Below are positions 6,706 through 7,321 of a stretch of 7,321 nucleotides of DNA, one piece after another. Positions within the stretch are counted from its first letter, which is position 1; every line of letters starts with the position of its first letter. Source of the stretch: RGIG4079 sp045646905 (GTDB lineage: Bacteria; Bacteroidota; Bacteroidia; Bacteroidales; Muribaculaceae); the NCBI GenBank assembly GCA_045646905.1, contig JAZRLP010000015.1, forward strand, positions 1 through 7,321, written 5' to 3'. The position numbers and the translations under genes were made by a program. Under the pieces are notes generated by a model. The model saw only the letters and a program-made list of their open reading frames with translations, was not told where the DNA came from and searched no databases.

Positions 6706-7321
6706 TTAATCAGCTAAATAATCCCAAACTCTTTGGCGTTCGCCATTCTTTTGGAAAATACGCACATAGTCAGTATATTGTGTTACTTCAAAATCAAGTA
6801 ATTCCTGAATACCACCACTATCACCTGGATAATTTCCATATGCATAGAATCCTCCAACAACAGCCAAATCCATTTCGGGAGCAATCTTTTGTTCAAACGC
6901 ATACCATTTTTCTTCAGTCATAGGTACTGCACAGAAGATTTCACCATCGAGATAGAAATCAAGGTAATCTGCATTCCATTCAATACCGATGTAATGAAAA
7001 GCATCATAGAAATTTTCACCTACAGGGGGCTTAGCACTTACACGAATAAAATCGCTAACAGCACTATGATCGGTGTGATTGGTATTGTAATTTGCCCAAG
7101 TATGTAGGTTAGGATTTAAATCAGGACTACCAAATGTTTCGTAAATATCAATTTCACAACCATCTGCTAAACCTGAAGCAGCGGTGAACCAAAGAGAAGC
7201 CGATGCGCCTTTAGCAGAACCAACAATCTGACGAACCTCAAAAATACCATAACGGAAGCTCATTGATTTCTTGGTATCCAAACATGAACGCCAGAATCCT
7301 GTATTTGTATCAAATTTTGTT
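6706..7321 (-). CDS. Glycoside hydrolase family 16 enzyme, laminarinase-type (N-terminus cut by window edge)
   Basis: The frame is open from the right edge to TAA at 6708-6706, giving 205 visible codons. A TTG at 7281 is internal: the residues before it (TGFWRS and others) continue the fold, so the true start is outside. The conserved GH16 strand YGIFEVRQ is encoded just after 7254. The catalytic motif EIDIYE (7155-7138) has the nucleophile Glu, the assisting Asp and the acid/base Glu spaced as ExDxxE. That is the beta-bulge form seen in laminarinases and related galactanases rather than lichenases or xyloglucanases. Later conserved parts are FHYIGIEWNADYLDFYLDGE and the closing TDYVRIFQ strand. 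The protein ends right after the catalytic fold, with no C-terminal CBM. It probably acts outside the cell and supplies oligosaccharides to the downstream transporter. Beta-1,3-glucan is the best guess for substrate; agar-, carrageenan- or porphyran-type activity cannot be excluded. Confidence 0.9.
   Translation of the reverse strand, partial: TKFDTNTGFWRSCLDTKKSMSFRYGIFEVRQIVGSAKGASASLWFTAASGLADGCEIDIYETFGSPDLNPNLHTWANYNTNHTDHSAVSDFIRVSAKPPVGENFYDAFHYIGIEWNADYLDFYLDGEIFCAVPMTEEKWYAFEQKIAPEMDLAVVGGFYAYGNYPGDSGGIQELLDFEVTQYTDYVRIFQKNGERQRVWDYLAD

Noticed and set aside
7279..7281. TTG as the start of the GH16 gene
   Set aside because: No binding site precedes it, and the 13 in-frame codons upstream to the window edge continue a GH16-like sequence, so the true start lies outside.

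Overview
The window looks like one piece of a polysaccharide-use locus from an AT-rich, low-GC Gram-positive bacterium, most likely a gut- or rumen-type Clostridia. Three things suggest this: GGAGG ribosome binding sites before the genes, an ATPase-less CUT1 sugar ABC transporter, and a YIP1-family membrane protein beside it. The exact taxon cannot be read from the sequence. All five genes lie on the minus strand, so transcription runs from the high to the low coordinates, and there is almost no non-coding DNA.

Layout in order of transcription: (1) 7321-6706, the C-terminal part of a glycoside hydrolase family 16 enzyme with an intact ExDxxE (beta-bulge, laminarinase-type) catalytic motif; its N-terminus is outside the window. 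(2) 6705-6594, the only real intergenic gap (112 bp). It holds a possible promoter, a 12-bp perfect hairpin whose loop is complementary to the bases just before the next ribosome binding site, and that binding site. (3) 6593-3744, a 949-residue extracellular solute-binding protein, about twice the usual size because two beta-sandwich, carbohydrate-binding-like modules and a helical linker precede the binding domain. (4) 3732-2833, a MalF/UgpA-type permease. (5) 2831-1935, a MalG/UgpE-type permease. (6) 1920 to the left edge, 640 codons of an open gene encoding a secreted NHL-type beta-propeller, a TPR-like helical stretch and a YIP1-type multi-span membrane domain; its C-terminus is outside the window.

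Inferred working model: the GH16 enzyme cuts a beta-glucan (or a related GH16 substrate) outside the cell, the large binding protein captures the oligosaccharides, and the two permeases import them with an ATPase encoded elsewhere (MsmX-like sharing). The propeller-YIP1 protein is co-translated with the permeases and probably serves the same system at the membrane, but its role is not established. It is the most interesting part of the window, followed by the modular binding protein and the structured leader in front of it. No RNA genes, mobile elements, CRISPR arrays or phage genes are visible.
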